From Cedecea neteri NBRC 105707 = ATCC 33855 (lineage in GTDB: Bacteria; Pseudomonadota; Gammaproteobacteria; Enterobacterales; Enterobacteriaceae): a stretch of DNA of 64,000 nt. Numbering within the stretch: position 1 is the stretch's first letter; the number at the start of each line of letters is the position of its first letter. Under the pieces are notes generated by a model. That model searched no databases, was not told the DNA's origin, and saw only the letters and a list, made by a program, of their open reading frames with translations. Position numbers and translations under genes: made by a program. The stretch covers positions 1 through 64,000 of the forward strand of contig NZ_BCTL01000037.1 of the NCBI RefSeq assembly GCF_001571265.1, written 5' to 3'. Shown here piece by piece: positions 19,503-28,370 of this stretch.

Positions 19503-19890
19503 GTTCGCAAATTTGTTGCCACAGCGCCTGTCGCGCGTTGCCATTGTGATAAAGCTCGTCAAGCACGGGGGAAGTCAGCTGCGCGCCGTCCAGCGTTAGC
19601 GGCTGCTCCACGCCCAGACGCCAGCTATTGCAGCGGCTATCGGGCGGCATCATCGCAACGCGCTCTGGGGTCAGCTGCATCACTTGCTCAGGGCTTAACG
19701 CCATGCTGCGTAAAATGTCCTTCACCAGCGGATCGTTCAGCGCCGGTAGCGCCTCGGCGACCATCACCAAACGCACGCCAGCGGGCAAAGAAACCGCAAT
19801 TTCCCCCTGTAACGCCGTCGGACGGCGCAGCACCCACTGGGTAATACCCAGCTGCTGTAACTGCCAGTCGCGTCGGGAAGGGGAAGTCAT
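19471..19890 (-). CDS. holD: HolD, DNA polymerase III psi subunit
   Basis: HolD pairs with HolC (chi) and links the clamp loader to SSB during replication. The 139-residue protein has the short N-terminal segment MTSPSRRDWQLQQLGITQW, which in E. coli psi binds the clamp loader, and the family C-terminus DFFPDAE. It is the first gene of holD-rimI-yjjG, overlaps rimI and is divergent from rsmC. Confidence 0.95.
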   Translation of the reverse strand: MTSPSRRDWQLQQLGITQWVLRRPTALQGEIAVSLPAGVRLVMVAEALPALNDPLVKDILRSMALSPEQVMQLTPERVAMMPPDSRCNSWRLGVEQPLTLDGAQLTSPVLDELYHNGNARQALWQQICEHEHDFFPDAE

Positions 19891-19997
19891 AGCGAAACCT
19901 GTCGAGAGCGTAATTAGGGCGGCAAATATAGCAAATTCATCGAATCCACGCCATTAAAGCTCTATAATCCACGCTCTGATTTTCCAGGAGCAATTTG

Positions 19998-21029
19998 ATG
20001 AGTGCGTTTACCCCGGCGAGTGAAGTACTGCTGCGCCACAGCGATGATTTTACCGAGAGCCGTGTGTTGTTTGCCGGTGACATGCAAGACGACCTGCCGG
20101 CACGTTTCGATACCGCCGCCAGCCGCGCCCACACCCAGCAATTCCACCACTGGCAGGTATTAAGCGCGCAGATGGGTGAGAACGCACGATACGGCCTGGT
20201 AGCCGGTGCGGATGACGTTGCCGACAGCAATACGCTTATCTACTACTGGCCGAAAAACAAGCCGGAAGCCCAGTTCCAGCTGATGAACATTCTGTCGCTG
20301 ATGCCGGTTGGCACCGATGTTTTTGTCGTCGGCGAAAACCGCTCTGGCGTGCGTAGCGCAGAGCAAATTCTGGCTGAAGTTTGCCCGCTGACGAAAATCG
20401 ACAGCGCGCGCCGCTGCGGTCTGTACCACGGTCGTCTTGAACAGCAACCAGCGTTTGATGAAAACAGCTGGTGGGGCGAATATCCACATGAAGAGATGAC
20501 GGTGAAAACCCTGCCGGGCGTCTTCAGCCGTGACGGCCTGGATACCGGCAGCAAGCTGCTGCTGTCCACATTGACACCGCACACCAAAGGCAAAGTGCTG
20601 GACGTAGGTTGCGGCGCGGGCGTGCTGGCCATCACCCTCGCCAGCCATTCGCCAAAAGTTCGCCTTACGCTGAGCGACGTTAGCGCGCCAGCGGTGGCCG
20701 CCAGCCGTGCAACGCTTGCGGCTAACGGCATTGAAGGCGAAGTCATCGCCAGTAACGTTTACTCGGAGATCAACGGTCGTTTCGACATGATTATCTCCAA
20801 CCCGCCGTTCCACGATGGGATGCAAACCAGCCTTGATGCAGCGCACCAGCTTATTCGCGGTGCAGCACGCCATCTGAACATGGGCGGCGAGCTGCGCATT
20901 GTGGCGAACGCCTTCCTTGCCTACCCGAATGTGCTGGACGAAGTGTTTGGCAGCCATGAAGTTATTGCCCAAACCGGCCGCTTCAAGGTCTACCGTGCCG
21001 TTCTGACCCGCGCGGGCAAAAAGCGCTAA
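19998..21029 (+). CDS. rsmC: RsmC, 16S rRNA m2G1207 methyltransferase
   Basis: RsmC methylates G1207 of 16S rRNA on the 30S subunit. The 343-residue protein has a degenerate N-terminal methyltransferase-like domain and an active C-terminal domain with the SAM motif [10 protein letters not shown] (near 205) and the catalytic SNPPFHDG motif (near 265). The ATG at 19998 has AGGAG seven bases upstream; a TTG one codon earlier is not needed. It is divergent from holD, as in E. coli. Confidence 0.97.
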   Translation: MSAFTPASEVLLRHSDDFTESRVLFAGDMQDDLPARFDTAASRAHTQQFHHWQVLSAQMGENARYGLVAGADDVADSNTLIYYWPKNKPEAQFQLMNILSLMPVGTDVFVVGENRSGVRSAEQILAEVCPLTKIDSARRCGLYHGRLEQQPAFDENSWWGEYPHEEMTVKTLPGVFSRDGLDTGSKLLLSTLTPHTKGKVLDVGCGAGVLAITLASHSPKVRLTLSDVSAPAVAASRATLAANGIEGEVIASNVYSEINGRFDMIISNPPFHDGMQTSLDAAHQLIRGAARHLNMGGELRIVANAFLAYPNVLDEVFGSHEVIAQTGRFKVYRAVLTRAGKKR

Positions 21030-21084
21030 ACACGCTTCGGTGCCGCTTTTTGCATCAGTCAGAAAAGCGGCATCAAATTAAGTG

Positions 21085-21112
21085 TTGACGAAGCTCAGAA
21101 AACATCTAGAAT
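21085..21112 (+). promoter_or_regulatory. Promoter of the tRNA-Leu operon
   Basis: TTGACG at 21085-21090 and TAGAAT at 21107-21112 are separated by 16 bp. A G+C-rich discriminator (GCGCC) follows, typical of stringently controlled stable-RNA promoters. The first tRNA begins about 38 bp downstream. Confidence 0.8.
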
Positions 21113-21150
21113 GCGCCTCCGTGGTTGTGATACTTCGGTATTACAGGTAT

Positions 21151-21237
21151 GCGAAGGTGGCGGAATTGGTAGACGCGCTAGCTTCAGGTGTTAGTGTTCT
21201 TACGGACGTGAGGGTTCAAGTCCCTCTCTTCGCACCA
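21151..21237 (+). tRNA. leuQ: tRNA-Leu (CAG), copy 1
   Basis: The 87-base sequence including encoded CCA has a class II variable arm, the D-loop GGTAGAC, anticodon CAG in CTTCAGGTG, and the T-arm GGGTTCAAGTCCC. It matches E. coli leuQ/P/V. The variable arm reads GTTCTTACGGAC, one base different from copy 3. Confidence 0.96.
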
Positions 21238-21268
21238 ACACAACCACGAAAGATATCGTTCGCACTGC

Positions 21269-21355
21269 GCGAAGGTGGCGGAATTGGTAGACGCGCTAGC
21301 TTCAGGTGTTAGTGTTCTTACGGACGTGAGGGTTCAAGTCCCTCTCTTCGCACCA
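21269..21355 (+). tRNA. leuP: tRNA-Leu (CAG), copy 2
   Basis: It is identical in length and sequence to copy 1 and follows after a 31-base spacer. The tandem arrangement indicates one transcript cut by processing enzymes. Confidence 0.96.
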
Positions 21356-21402
21356 ATGCGAAGGCGATATCAAAACTCTTCAGGTGCAAGCCTGAAAACT
21401 GT

Positions 21403-21489
21403 GCGAAGGTGGCGGAATTGGTAGACGCGCTAGCTTCAGGTGTTAGTGTCCTTACGGACGTGAGGGTTCAAGTCCCTCTCTTCGCACCA
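21403..21489 (+). tRNA. leuV: tRNA-Leu (CAG), copy 3
   Basis: It is the last of three tandem copies, with GTCCTTACGGAC in the variable arm instead of GTTCTTACGGAC. The substitution restores a G-C pair where copies 1 and 2 have G-U. A T-rich stretch after it may terminate the operon. Assignment of leuQ/P/V letters to individual copies is arbitrary. Confidence 0.95.
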
Positions 21490-21528
21490 CTTCTTACGAA
21501 GTGCCCCTCTTTTTTCTCCCCCTATTGT

Positions 21529-21768
21529 TTATCTCATCGTTCCCAAATTCATCACAATCAGCAGCAATCCGCTGGCAAATGCTACGCACGATGGCAGCAA
21601 AACAAAGTGTCTCAAGGTCTTGTGGTACAGCATTAATGCCGTTGCCAACAGCCCTATAACCACCAGCACGCGCCACTGGCTGAAACTGAGATCCAGACAG
21701 GCAAGCAGCGCCACGGCAAGCCCCGCCACCATTACACTCCAGCCACCTTCGAGTCGTCGTTGCAGCAT
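21529..21768 (-). CDS. yjjZ: YjjZ, DUF1435 membrane protein
   Basis: This 79-residue protein has two or three hydrophobic segments (about 12-30, 34-48, 57-75) and begins MLQRRLEGGW, as in the DUF1435 protein YjjZ. The function is unknown. A near-consensus Fur box lies 18 bp upstream of the start, in line with iron regulation described for E. coli yjjZ, and the Fur-controlled fhuF is nearby. An overlapping frame from 21781 in another phase lacks family resemblance and is discarded. Confidence 0.82.
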   Translation of the reverse strand: MLQRRLEGGWSVMVAGLAVALLACLDLSFSQWRVLVVIGLLATALMLYHKTLRHFVLLPSCVAFASGLLLIVMNLGTMR

Positions 21769-21785
21769 CTTCGCGCCCCAATCAT

Positions 21786-21804
21786 GATAATGATAACCAA
21801 TATC
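21786..21804. promoter_or_regulatory. Fur box upstream of yjjZ
   Basis: GATAATGATAACCAATATC matches about 16 of 19 positions of the Fur consensus. It lies just upstream of the yjjZ start. Confidence 0.8.
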
Positions 21805-22034
21805 ATATGATAAAATTTCTCAATTGTCAGCGTGAAAACGTGCGAGAACTATCGCTGAAATAGCCAGGGTTGACGCGTCATTTAATGACAGATTTTCAGT
21901 AAGGTGATAGATTGAGCGCCGGCTTTAGTTAGCCTTATAAAAATTCCAATAGTTGCCAGAAAAGCCGATCGCTCGCTTTTCATTGATACGACACACACAA
22001 CACCTGACGCGTTTACCCAAGACACAATCGTTCT

Positions 22035-23099
22035 ATGACAGCCCAAACCTGGCGAGCCTTACTCAAAGCAAAGCAGCTGCTTTCTTTACGTTTATTTTTG
22101 CTGCTCAATGCCCTGGCAGCCGCTTTTTCGATGTTCTTTCCGCTCCATTCGGCAGTGCGCATAACGCCGCCCGTTATCGCCATTCTGCTCATCAGCCTGG
22201 CGCTGCTTGGCTGGCAGATGATGAACAAAAAGCTATTGATTAACCTGAATTTTGTCTCTTTATTTCTCGGGTTATTATGGGCGATACATATTTTCATTAA
22301 AAATGCGGCTATCGGGGATCTGGACACCTCATTTCTGGTGATTAGCCTGATGTCGGTGCTTTTTATTGGCGCCATTTCATTTATTAATAATATTGTGCCT
22401 TTCCTGCTGCACTGCCTGCCCGCTGCGCTTGTCGTACTTTGTCTGGGCAACGTTGATCAGTGGCTGCGGGTGATTTATTCCATTGCTCTGCCCGCTATCG
22501 GGATCGCTATTCAGCATATTATTCAGAAACGTAATGACCGATTCACCCAGCGTCTGATGAATAAGCTGCTCGAAGAAAAAGAAACGCTGACCGATCTCAG
22601 CATGCTCGATCCTTTAACCGGCCTTTACAACCGCCGCGGCTTTCAAAACCGCCTGGAGCACATTCAGGCATCCGGTCACGGCAGCCATTACGTTCTGCTG
22701 CTGGACATCGACTACTTCAAGTCCTACAACGACCACTACGGCCATGCGATGGGCGATCAGGCGCTGATCCGCGTCTCAGCCGCGATTCGCGATGCCGTGC
22801 GTTCAAGGGATATCGTCACGCGCTACGGCGGGGAAGAGTTCATGATTATGCTCACCAACATCGACGCTGAGCGTGCGATGCAGTCGGCCGAAAGGATCCG
22901 CCAGCGCGTTTTCGATCTGGATATTCCGCATATGTTTAATAACCAGGTCGCCACCAACGTTACCGTCAGTATCGGGCTCGCACCGTTCATCGAAGGCAGC
23001 ATAGACGATGCCCTGAGCCTCGCGGATAAAGCGCTTTACCAGGCAAAAAACCGCGGGCGAAACAGCATTCTGACCACCGAAATGGCCACGGTGAGTTAG
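22035..23099 (+). CDS. Membrane-bound diguanylate cyclase (GGEEF)
   Basis: The protein should make cyclic di-GMP. Residues 1-165 contain five or six hydrophobic segments, and residues 190-350 form a GGDEF domain with LDPLTGLYNRRGF, the active-site GGEEF at 265-269 and an inhibitory-site RxxD (RSRD) five residues before it. All key residues appear intact. It lies between yjjZ and fhuF, which I remember as neighbours in E. coli, so it is probably an insertion relative to that genome. Its membrane domain is not a MASE type I can name, and I assign no symbol. Confidence 0.9.
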   Translation: MTAQTWRALLKAKQLLSLRLFLLLNALAAAFSMFFPLHSAVRITPPVIAILLISLALLGWQMMNKKLLINLNFVSLFLGLLWAIHIFIKNAAIGDLDTSFLVISLMSVLFIGAISFINNIVPFLLHCLPAALVVLCLGNVDQWLRVIYSIALPAIGIAIQHIIQKRNDRFTQRLMNKLLEEKETLTDLSMLDPLTGLYNRRGFQNRLEHIQASGHGSHYVLLLDIDYFKSYNDHYGHAMGDQALIRVSAAIRDAVRSRDIVTRYGGEEFMIMLTNIDAERAMQSAERIRQRVFDLDIPHMFNNQVATNVTVSIGLAPFIEGSIDDALSLADKALYQAKNRGRNSILTTEMATVS

Positions 23100-23191
23100 C
23101 GTTGCGATAAACGCGCCAGATCGCAAAAGCCGCCATCAATCCGCAATGGCGGTGAAATCATCTTGCCAGAGAGAGTCCGCATAGTTAGGAT

Positions 23192-23206
23192 TGATAATAA
23201 TTATCA
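23192..23206. promoter_or_regulatory. Fur box of fhuF
   Basis: TGATAATAATTATCA is a perfect 7-1-7 palindrome, the core recognised by the ferric uptake regulator. It lies 25 bp before the fhuF start. Confidence 0.9.
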
Positions 23207-23230
23207 TTTCGATTACTTCCTGACGAGAGT

Positions 23231-24022
23231 ATGGCGCTTCAATCCCTCCAGCTCAGCGATAACAGCGGCTGCTTTGTTCTTCCCTGGTCCCCAACGGCAA
23301 GTCCGCTGGCAGATTCGCTGCGGGAGTATTTTGCCGCGCACCGCCCATACTTTAACGACACCATAAAACTAAACGAACCAGCTCCCGCCGTAGCAATGAC
23401 GCTCAGCGAGTGGCAGCGCCCCGCCACGCTAACCTCTTTGATGGCGGCCTACGGCGACCATATTTATCGTAACCAACCTCAGCTTTCCCGCGAGAACAAA
23501 CCGCTGAAGTCCCTGTGGGCGCAGTGGTATATCGGCCTGTTAGTGCCGCCGATGATGATGGCGCTGCTAACTCAGCCTAAAGCGCTGAACATTGCTCCTC
23601 AGCATCTGCGAGTGGAGTTCCATGAAACGGGCCGGGCTAAATGCTTCTGGATTGACGTGGCTGAAGATTGCCAGGCAAGCAAACTGCCGCTCCACCTGCG
23701 GCTGGAGCAGTTTATCGTCGACGGTTTGATGCCCGTTGTGGCGGCGCTGGAAGCCAGCGAAGAGATCAATGCCCGGCTTATCTGGAGCAACACCGGTTAC
23801 CTGGTGAACTGGTTCTTCGGCGAGCTGAAACCGCTGCTGGATGAGCATAGCCTGGCGACGCTGGTGCATGCCTGCTTCTTTGAAAAGCAGCTCTCATGTG
23901 GCAGAGAAAATCCGCTTTACCGCACCGTGATCCCACGTGATGGCGTTTTGGTACGCCGCACCTGCTGCCAGCGCTACAAGCTGCCCGACGTCCAACGCTG
24001 CGGCGACTGTACTCTCAAATAG
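23231..24022 (+). CDS. fhuF: FhuF, siderophore-iron reductase
   Basis: FhuF is a cytoplasmic 2Fe-2S protein that reduces iron in hydroxamate siderophores such as ferrioxamine B. The 263-residue protein ends with the unusual cluster ligand pattern CC-x10-C-x2-C (RRTCCQRYKLPDVQRCGDCT). The central SLWAQWYIGLLVPPMM and EFHETGRAKCFWIDV segments match E. coli FhuF. A perfect Fur box precedes it, and a strong hairpin terminator follows. Confidence 0.95.
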   Translation: MALQSLQLSDNSGCFVLPWSPTASPLADSLREYFAAHRPYFNDTIKLNEPAPAVAMTLSEWQRPATLTSLMAAYGDHIYRNQPQLSRENKPLKSLWAQWYIGLLVPPMMMALLTQPKALNIAPQHLRVEFHETGRAKCFWIDVAEDCQASKLPLHLRLEQFIVDGLMPVVAALEASEEINARLIWSNTGYLVNWFFGELKPLLDEHSLATLVHACFFEKQLSCGRENPLYRTVIPRDGVLVRRTCCQRYKLPDVQRCGDCTLK

Positions 24023-24024
24023 CA

Positions 24025-24050
24025 AACGGCGGGTTTCCCCGCCGTTCTTC
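24025..24050. terminator. Bidirectional terminator between fhuF and the PTS genes
   Basis: AACGGCGGG and CCCGCCGTT form a perfect 9-bp stem with a four-base loop, followed by CTTCATTT. It separates convergent genes. Confidence 0.8.
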
Positions 24051-24064
24051 ATTTAGCTAAACCA

Positions 24065-25411
24065 TTAAGCCAGCTGCTGACTCCCTTCCTCGCTCGCTCT
24101 CTGTGCTTCTTCTTTCTCCTGCTCCAGCAGCTGCTTCTCGTACACTTTGAAGAACGGGAAGTAGATGATGGACGAAACGCAGGCCAGCAGAATCACCAGA
24201 ATCGCCGCACGGAAGTCCCAACCCAGCGCCCAGGCAGCACCGATTGGCGCAGGCGCGGTCCAGGGCACAACGGAAATCACGCGGCCAATCAGATCCAGCT
24301 TCATCGCACCCCAGGCCAGCACGGCGTTAACCATAGGCGCCAGCAGGAACGGAATGAAGAACACCGGGTTCATCACAATTGGCGTACCGAAGATCACCGG
24401 CTCGTTAATGTTAAAGCAGGTTGGCACAATGCTCAGGCGACCAATAGAACGCAAGTGGGCAGATTTACTGCGCAGATAGCAGATAACCAGCCCCATTGTC
24501 GCCCCGGAACCGCCGACCACGATGAAGAAGGTCCAGAACGCTTCCATAAAGATATGCGGCAGCGGTGCGCCGGCCGCCAGCGCGCCCTGGTTCAGGCCCA
24601 GATTGGTCAGCCAGAACATCTGCAGCATCCCGGAAACAATTGCTGCCCCGTGAATACCCGCAAACCACAGCAGGTGAGCAATCAATACGGCTAGCAGAAT
24701 CGCTGGCAGAGAATCCGCGGCGGACACCAGCGGTTTGAACAGCGCCATAATGGCCTGCGGGATCAGCATATCGAACTGAGACTGAATAAACAGACTCAGC
24801 GGATACAGCGTCAGCACCACAACCAGCACCGGGATCAGCAGGTCAAAGGAGTTTTTGATCATCGGCGGCACCTGGTCCGGCAGCTTGATGCCGATGTTGT
24901 GTGCCTTCAGGAAACGCATCATCTCTACGCAATAAATCGCCACCAGAATCGCAGTGAAGATCCCGGTGCCGCCCAGGCTGTCCACCGGCAGCGTGCCTTT
25001 GGTTTTCGGGGCAGCAACGACCAGGAAAGCCATCAACGACAGCATCGCGCACATGAAAGGATCAAGCCCGTGCGATTTGACGTAATGTTTGCCGAGGTTG
25101 TAGGCGATGGCCGCGCAAATGTAGATAGACATGATGCCCATCGTCATATCGAACGGCGTTAAAATTTGCCCCTCAAACTGCTTCGCCAGGTCGAGCCAGG
25201 CCCGAGCAAAACCCCAGGTGGTGGTTGGCGAAAACGGCGGATAAGCAAAGACCAGCAGGAACGAACCAACAATCATGAACGGCATCGCAGAGATAAAGCC
25301 GTCGCGAATAGCCATGACGTGGCGCTGTGAAGAAATACGGCCAGCAATCGGGCTAACGTAGTTTTCAACAAAACGAAAAATTAAATTAAATGCAGCATGG
25401 TTGGAAGACAT
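24065..25411 (-). CDS. PTS lactose/cellobiose-family IIC permease
   Basis: This 448-residue inner-membrane protein is an EIIC of the lactose/chitobiose family. It starts with the family-typical FRFVENYVSPIAGRISSQRHV, contains several hydrophobic spans, and has the conserved WFAGIHGA, FNINEPVIFG and PWTAPAPIG motifs. The closest E. coli relative I know is ChbC. It follows the IIB gene by 13 bp. Neither IIA nor a 6-phospho-glycosidase is adjacent, so the sugar is not identifiable and a partner IIA must come from elsewhere. Confidence 0.92.
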   Translation of the reverse strand: MSSNHAAFNLIFRFVENYVSPIAGRISSQRHVMAIRDGFISAMPFMIVGSFLLVFAYPPFSPTTTWGFARAWLDLAKQFEGQILTPFDMTMGIMSIYICAAIAYNLGKHYVKSHGLDPFMCAMLSLMAFLVVAAPKTKGTLPVDSLGGTGIFTAILVAIYCVEMMRFLKAHNIGIKLPDQVPPMIKNSFDLLIPVLVVVLTLYPLSLFIQSQFDMLIPQAIMALFKPLVSAADSLPAILLAVLIAHLLWFAGIHGAAIVSGMLQMFWLTNLGLNQGALAAGAPLPHIFMEAFWTFFIVVGGSGATMGLVICYLRSKSAHLRSIGRLSIVPTCFNINEPVIFGTPIVMNPVFFIPFLLAPMVNAVLAWGAMKLDLIGRVISVVPWTAPAPIGAAWALGWDFRAAILVILLACVSSIIYFPFFKVYEKQLLEQEKEEAQRASEEGSQQLA

Positions 25412-25424
25412 ATTGGCTCTCCTG

Positions 25425-25730
25425 TCAGGCTATCAACGCGAGTGCGTCGGCGAGAATTCTGTCGCCGCGCATCATTCCGTAATCCATAGAGTTAATGACC
25501 GTGACCGGGATCCGTTTGGGCGCGGCCTGAGCCTTAAAATCTTCCAGACGGTATTTGATCTGCGGACCGAGTAAACAGCAATCAAATTCAGGCATAACAT
25601 CCGTGAACTCTTCGATACCCACCGCCTTGATCTCAACCTCAATCTGTTGAGCCTGGGCGGCCTGTTTCATCCTGTTCACGACCATACTGGTAGACATACC
25701 AGCGGCACAGCATAAAAGGATACGTTTCAT
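25425..25730 (-). CDS. PTS lactose/cellobiose-family IIB component
   Basis: The 101-residue cytoplasmic protein has the phosphocysteine loop CCAAGMSTS at residues 7-15, the hallmark of lactose-family EIIB, and a GPQIKYRL segment. It transfers phosphate from IIA to the sugar carried by IIC. It is the first gene of the IIB-IIC pair. Two AACCGGTT palindromes upstream suggest control by a LacI-family regulator encoded elsewhere. Confidence 0.92.
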   Translation of the reverse strand: MKRILLCCAAGMSTSMVVNRMKQAAQAQQIEVEIKAVGIEEFTDVMPEFDCCLLGPQIKYRLEDFKAQAAPKRIPVTVINSMDYGMMRGDRILADALALIA

Positions 25731-25798
25731 AGACGACTCTTATTATTAGGTACAGGGGGTGGTTACAGGGTTCAGTATTCCTCGCGGAATTTATTACT

Positions 25799-25822
25799 GC
25801 AACCGGTTACCGCAACCGGTTT
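25799..25822. promoter_or_regulatory. Tandem LacI-family-like operators upstream of the PTS genes
   Basis: GCAACCGGTT occurs at 25799-25808 and again at 25812-25821. Each has the palindrome AACCGGTT with a central CG, as in LacI/GalR operators. Their spacing is 13 bp. No regulator gene is adjacent. Confidence 0.55.
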
Positions 25823-25941
25823 CAGTGATTGTGAAGGAGATCCAGAAATTTCTGACAAGGCGGGTATGAGATAAGTATAAGCGGTTTACAGAAAGCACAA
25901 GCTTATGCGAAATTATTTGCCACCTGGATCAGGAGAAAATC

Positions 25942-26400
25942 ATGAGTTTGCAGTCCGTGCGGCAATTCTTCGCCGACCATGCCCCCGATATAGATATCAT
26001 CGAGCTAAACCAAAGCACCGCTACCGTCGCGCTTGCCGCTGCCGCCCACAATGTGGCGCCCGGGCAAATTGCCAAAACGCTCTCATTAAAAGTCAAAAAC
26101 GACATTATTCTGATCGTCGCGAAGGGCGATGCTCGTCTTGATAATAAGAAACTTAAAGAAGCATTTGGCGCCAAAGCGCGCATGCTCAGCAGCGATGAAG
26201 TGGTGAACTGGACCGGGCATCCGGTGGGGGGCGTTTGCCCTTTCGGCCTGGAAAACCCGCTGGCGGTGTTCTGCGACATTTCACTGCGCCAGTACGATGA
26301 AGTGCTGCCCGCCGCAGGGGCCATCCACAGCGCCGTCCGCATTTCACCTGAACGTATGGCCGAACTCACCCACGCCAAATGGGTGGACGTTTGTCAGTAA
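25942..26400 (+). CDS. YbaK/ProX-domain aminoacyl-tRNA deacylase-like protein
   Basis: The 152-residue protein is a free-standing YbaK/EbsC-type domain, related to the editing domain of prolyl-tRNA synthetase. Such proteins hydrolyse mis-charged aminoacyl-tRNAs. Family features are IAKTLSLKV, the catalytic-region lysine in LDNKKLKEAFG, and GGVCPFGL. Substrate specificity cannot be read from sequence. It has a good AGGAG ribosome-binding site, lies divergent from the PTS pair and convergent with the AraC regulator, and appears to be a single-gene unit. Confidence 0.85.
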   Translation: MSLQSVRQFFADHAPDIDIIELNQSTATVALAAAAHNVAPGQIAKTLSLKVKNDIILIVAKGDARLDNKKLKEAFGAKARMLSSDEVVNWTGHPVGGVCPFGLENPLAVFCDISLRQYDEVLPAAGAIHSAVRISPERMAELTHAKWVDVCQ

Positions 26401-26437
26401 GTTTGCTGCAGCCGGAGGCAACAGACTTTCGGCTGAG

Positions 26438-27238
26438 TTAACGCTCCAGCCCGGTGATACGCTTGCGATACTCATCCGGCGTTTCCTGGGTTAGGCGGCG
26501 GAACATAGTAATAAACGCCGATGAACTGCCGTAACCCAGCTCAAACGCGATACTCTCGACGGTCCATCCCTCGGCCAGCAAAGGTATCGCTTTCACAATT
26601 CTTAGCCTCTGCCGCCACTCCGCCAGCGTCATACCCAGCTCCCGCTGGCAACGTCTCATCAACGTTCGCTCACTGGTATTGGCCAAAGCCGCCAGCGCCG
26701 ACACGGAGCGGCTATCGCCCGGGTTTTGTTCCAGAACGTTAAGCACTCGCTGAACAACAGGATCGTCCGACCCTGGCAAATAGTCCCCCACCCTTTCGGC
26801 CTTAATCAGCCTGTCAACCAGCACACGCAATAATCGCGACTCCTCTTCAGAAGGAGGGCTCCCCGGCGGGTTAAGGTGTAAATGCTCGAGCATCGCCCTG
26901 ACGAGGGATGTAATAACCATGACGGTCACCTGCTGTGGAAACGCTGCGCACTCCGCGAGGCTGACATACACGGAGCTGTGCCACGCCTCCATCCGATTTT
27001 GCGCAAGATGCTTCGTGTCCGGCGGCAGCCAGATACCGTACTGAGACGGCACCACATAGTGTCCTCCGGCATACTGCACTTCCACGACGCCGCTCACCGC
27101 CGAGACAAATTCCCCCCAGGGGTGGCTATGCTCCAGATACAAACCGTGCGCGGGCATCGGCGCGCTGCGAAAGTACAGCGTGGCCGGAAGCTCGCCGGTA
27201 AAAGGCGCGATTAAGATGCTGGGCATTTTCTTTGGCAC
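26438..27238 (-). CDS. AraC-family regulator with cupin sensor domain
   Basis: This 266-residue regulator has a cupin-like N-terminus (HSHPWGEFVSAVSG...VPSQYGIWLPP, residues 38-75) and a C-terminal double helix-turn-helix (NTSERTLMRRCQRELGM and VESIAFELGYGSSSAFITMFRR). This AraC subgroup often controls an adjacent divergent exporter. The GTG at 27236-27238 has AGGTG at good distance; an ATG four codons later is an alternative. The divergent gene is a DMT-family exporter, its likely target. Confidence 0.88.
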   Translation of the reverse strand: MPKKMPSILIAPFTGELPATLYFRSAPMPAHGLYLEHSHPWGEFVSAVSGVVEVQYAGGHYVVPSQYGIWLPPDTKHLAQNRMEAWHSSVYVSLAECAAFPQQVTVMVITSLVRAMLEHLHLNPPGSPPSEEESRLLRVLVDRLIKAERVGDYLPGSDDPVVQRVLNVLEQNPGDSRSVSALAALANTSERTLMRRCQRELGMTLAEWRQRLRIVKAIPLLAEGWTVESIAFELGYGSSSAFITMFRRLTQETPDEYRKRITGLER

Positions 27239-27357
27239 GGATATTCACCTTCAAGGTCGTCGAGAAAACATTGACCGAAACGCACAATGGCATGGCGGTT
27301 TCTCACTATATCAAGCATATCTACCCGATTGATAATGCGTTTTTCGGGAGAAAACGC

Positions 27358-28272
27358 ATGTCTAAATACAAGACCATAGACCGACTGGCCGTCGCCGGGA
27401 TGATCGCCCTCTGCCTGATATGGAGCCTGCAGCAGCCCGGCCTGAAAGCCACGGCGGAGGACGCCAGTCCCATCCTACAGATCGCCTTACGTTCCGGTAT
27501 AGGCGCGGGGCTGGTCGCGCTTTATATGCTGTTGAGAAAAGAGAAAATTCAGTACGCCTCCCTGCCCTGGCTTGCCGGCGCGGGAGCCGGAGTTCTGTTT
27601 GCGCTCGAGTATTTGTTTCTTGGCGTCGGCCTGCGTTACACCAGCGCCGCGCACGGCGTCGTTTTTCTTTATACCGCACCGCTGTTTGCCGCAGTGGGCC
27701 TGCACTTTACGCTTCGCTCTGAGCGCCTGACGCCGGTACAGTGGCTCGGGATCGTGCTGGCATTTATCGGCGTAATTGTCACATTTTCAGCGCCAGACGG
27801 CGGGCAATCATCGCTTTTCGGCGATCTCCTTTGCCTGCTTTCCGGCGCCTCATGGGGCGCGACCACCGTGTTGGTTCGCACCTCCCGTCTGGCCCAGGTT
27901 TCCGCCGCCCAAACGACGCTGTTCCAGCTTGCGGGGGCTTTTGTTGTGCTGTTTGCGGCTTCGTTCTTGCTGGGGCAAACCCGCTTTAACCCAACGCCGC
28001 TGCTGCTGACCAATATGGTCTTTCAGTCTGTGGTTGTTTCCTTCCTGAGCCTGCTTATCTGGTTTGCTTTGCTGCGCCGCTACCAGGCTTCTGCGCTCGG
28101 CGCCTTCTCTTTTGTGACGCCGCTGCTCGGGGTAGTGTTTGGCGCCTGGTTATTGAATGAAAAGATAAACTCCGGTTTTCTGCTAGGCTCGGTTTTCGTC
28201 ATCGGCGGCATTGTCTGCGTGAGCTGCAATCAATGGCTGGAAAAAATAATAGCGTTTCATCGCCGGGGATAG
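27358..28272 (+). CDS. DMT-superfamily (EamA) transporter
   Basis: This 304-residue inner-membrane protein has about ten hydrophobic segments in two EamA repeats and resembles drug/metabolite exporters. Typical residues include LIWSLQQPGLKA in the first segment and GAFSFVTPLLGVVFGAWLLNE near the end. I chose the ATG at 27358 because GGGAG precedes it and the frame before it encodes a non-membrane stretch overlapping the promoter. Substrate unknown. It is divergent from the AraC regulator gene, which probably controls it. Confidence 0.87.
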   Translation: MSKYKTIDRLAVAGMIALCLIWSLQQPGLKATAEDASPILQIALRSGIGAGLVALYMLLRKEKIQYASLPWLAGAGAGVLFALEYLFLGVGLRYTSAAHGVVFLYTAPLFAAVGLHFTLRSERLTPVQWLGIVLAFIGVIVTFSAPDGGQSSLFGDLLCLLSGASWGATTVLVRTSRLAQVSAAQTTLFQLAGAFVVLFAASFLLGQTRFNPTPLLLTNMVFQSVVVSFLSLLIWFALLRRYQASALGAFSFVTPLLGVVFGAWLLNEKINSGFLLGSVFVIGGIVCVSCNQWLEKIIAFHRRG

Positions 28273-28370
28273 TGACGCAAAGCTTGATCTAACGCGGCTA
28301 ATGAAGCGATGCGCTCATGTTAAATGAATAAACGTTAAGCGTATTTCATTCTCTTTGGTCAGGATCAAGC

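Noticed and set aside
21082..21636. Two short frames across the tRNA-Leu array
   Set aside because: They translate tRNA sequence (repeated AELVDALASGVSVL) and are not genes.
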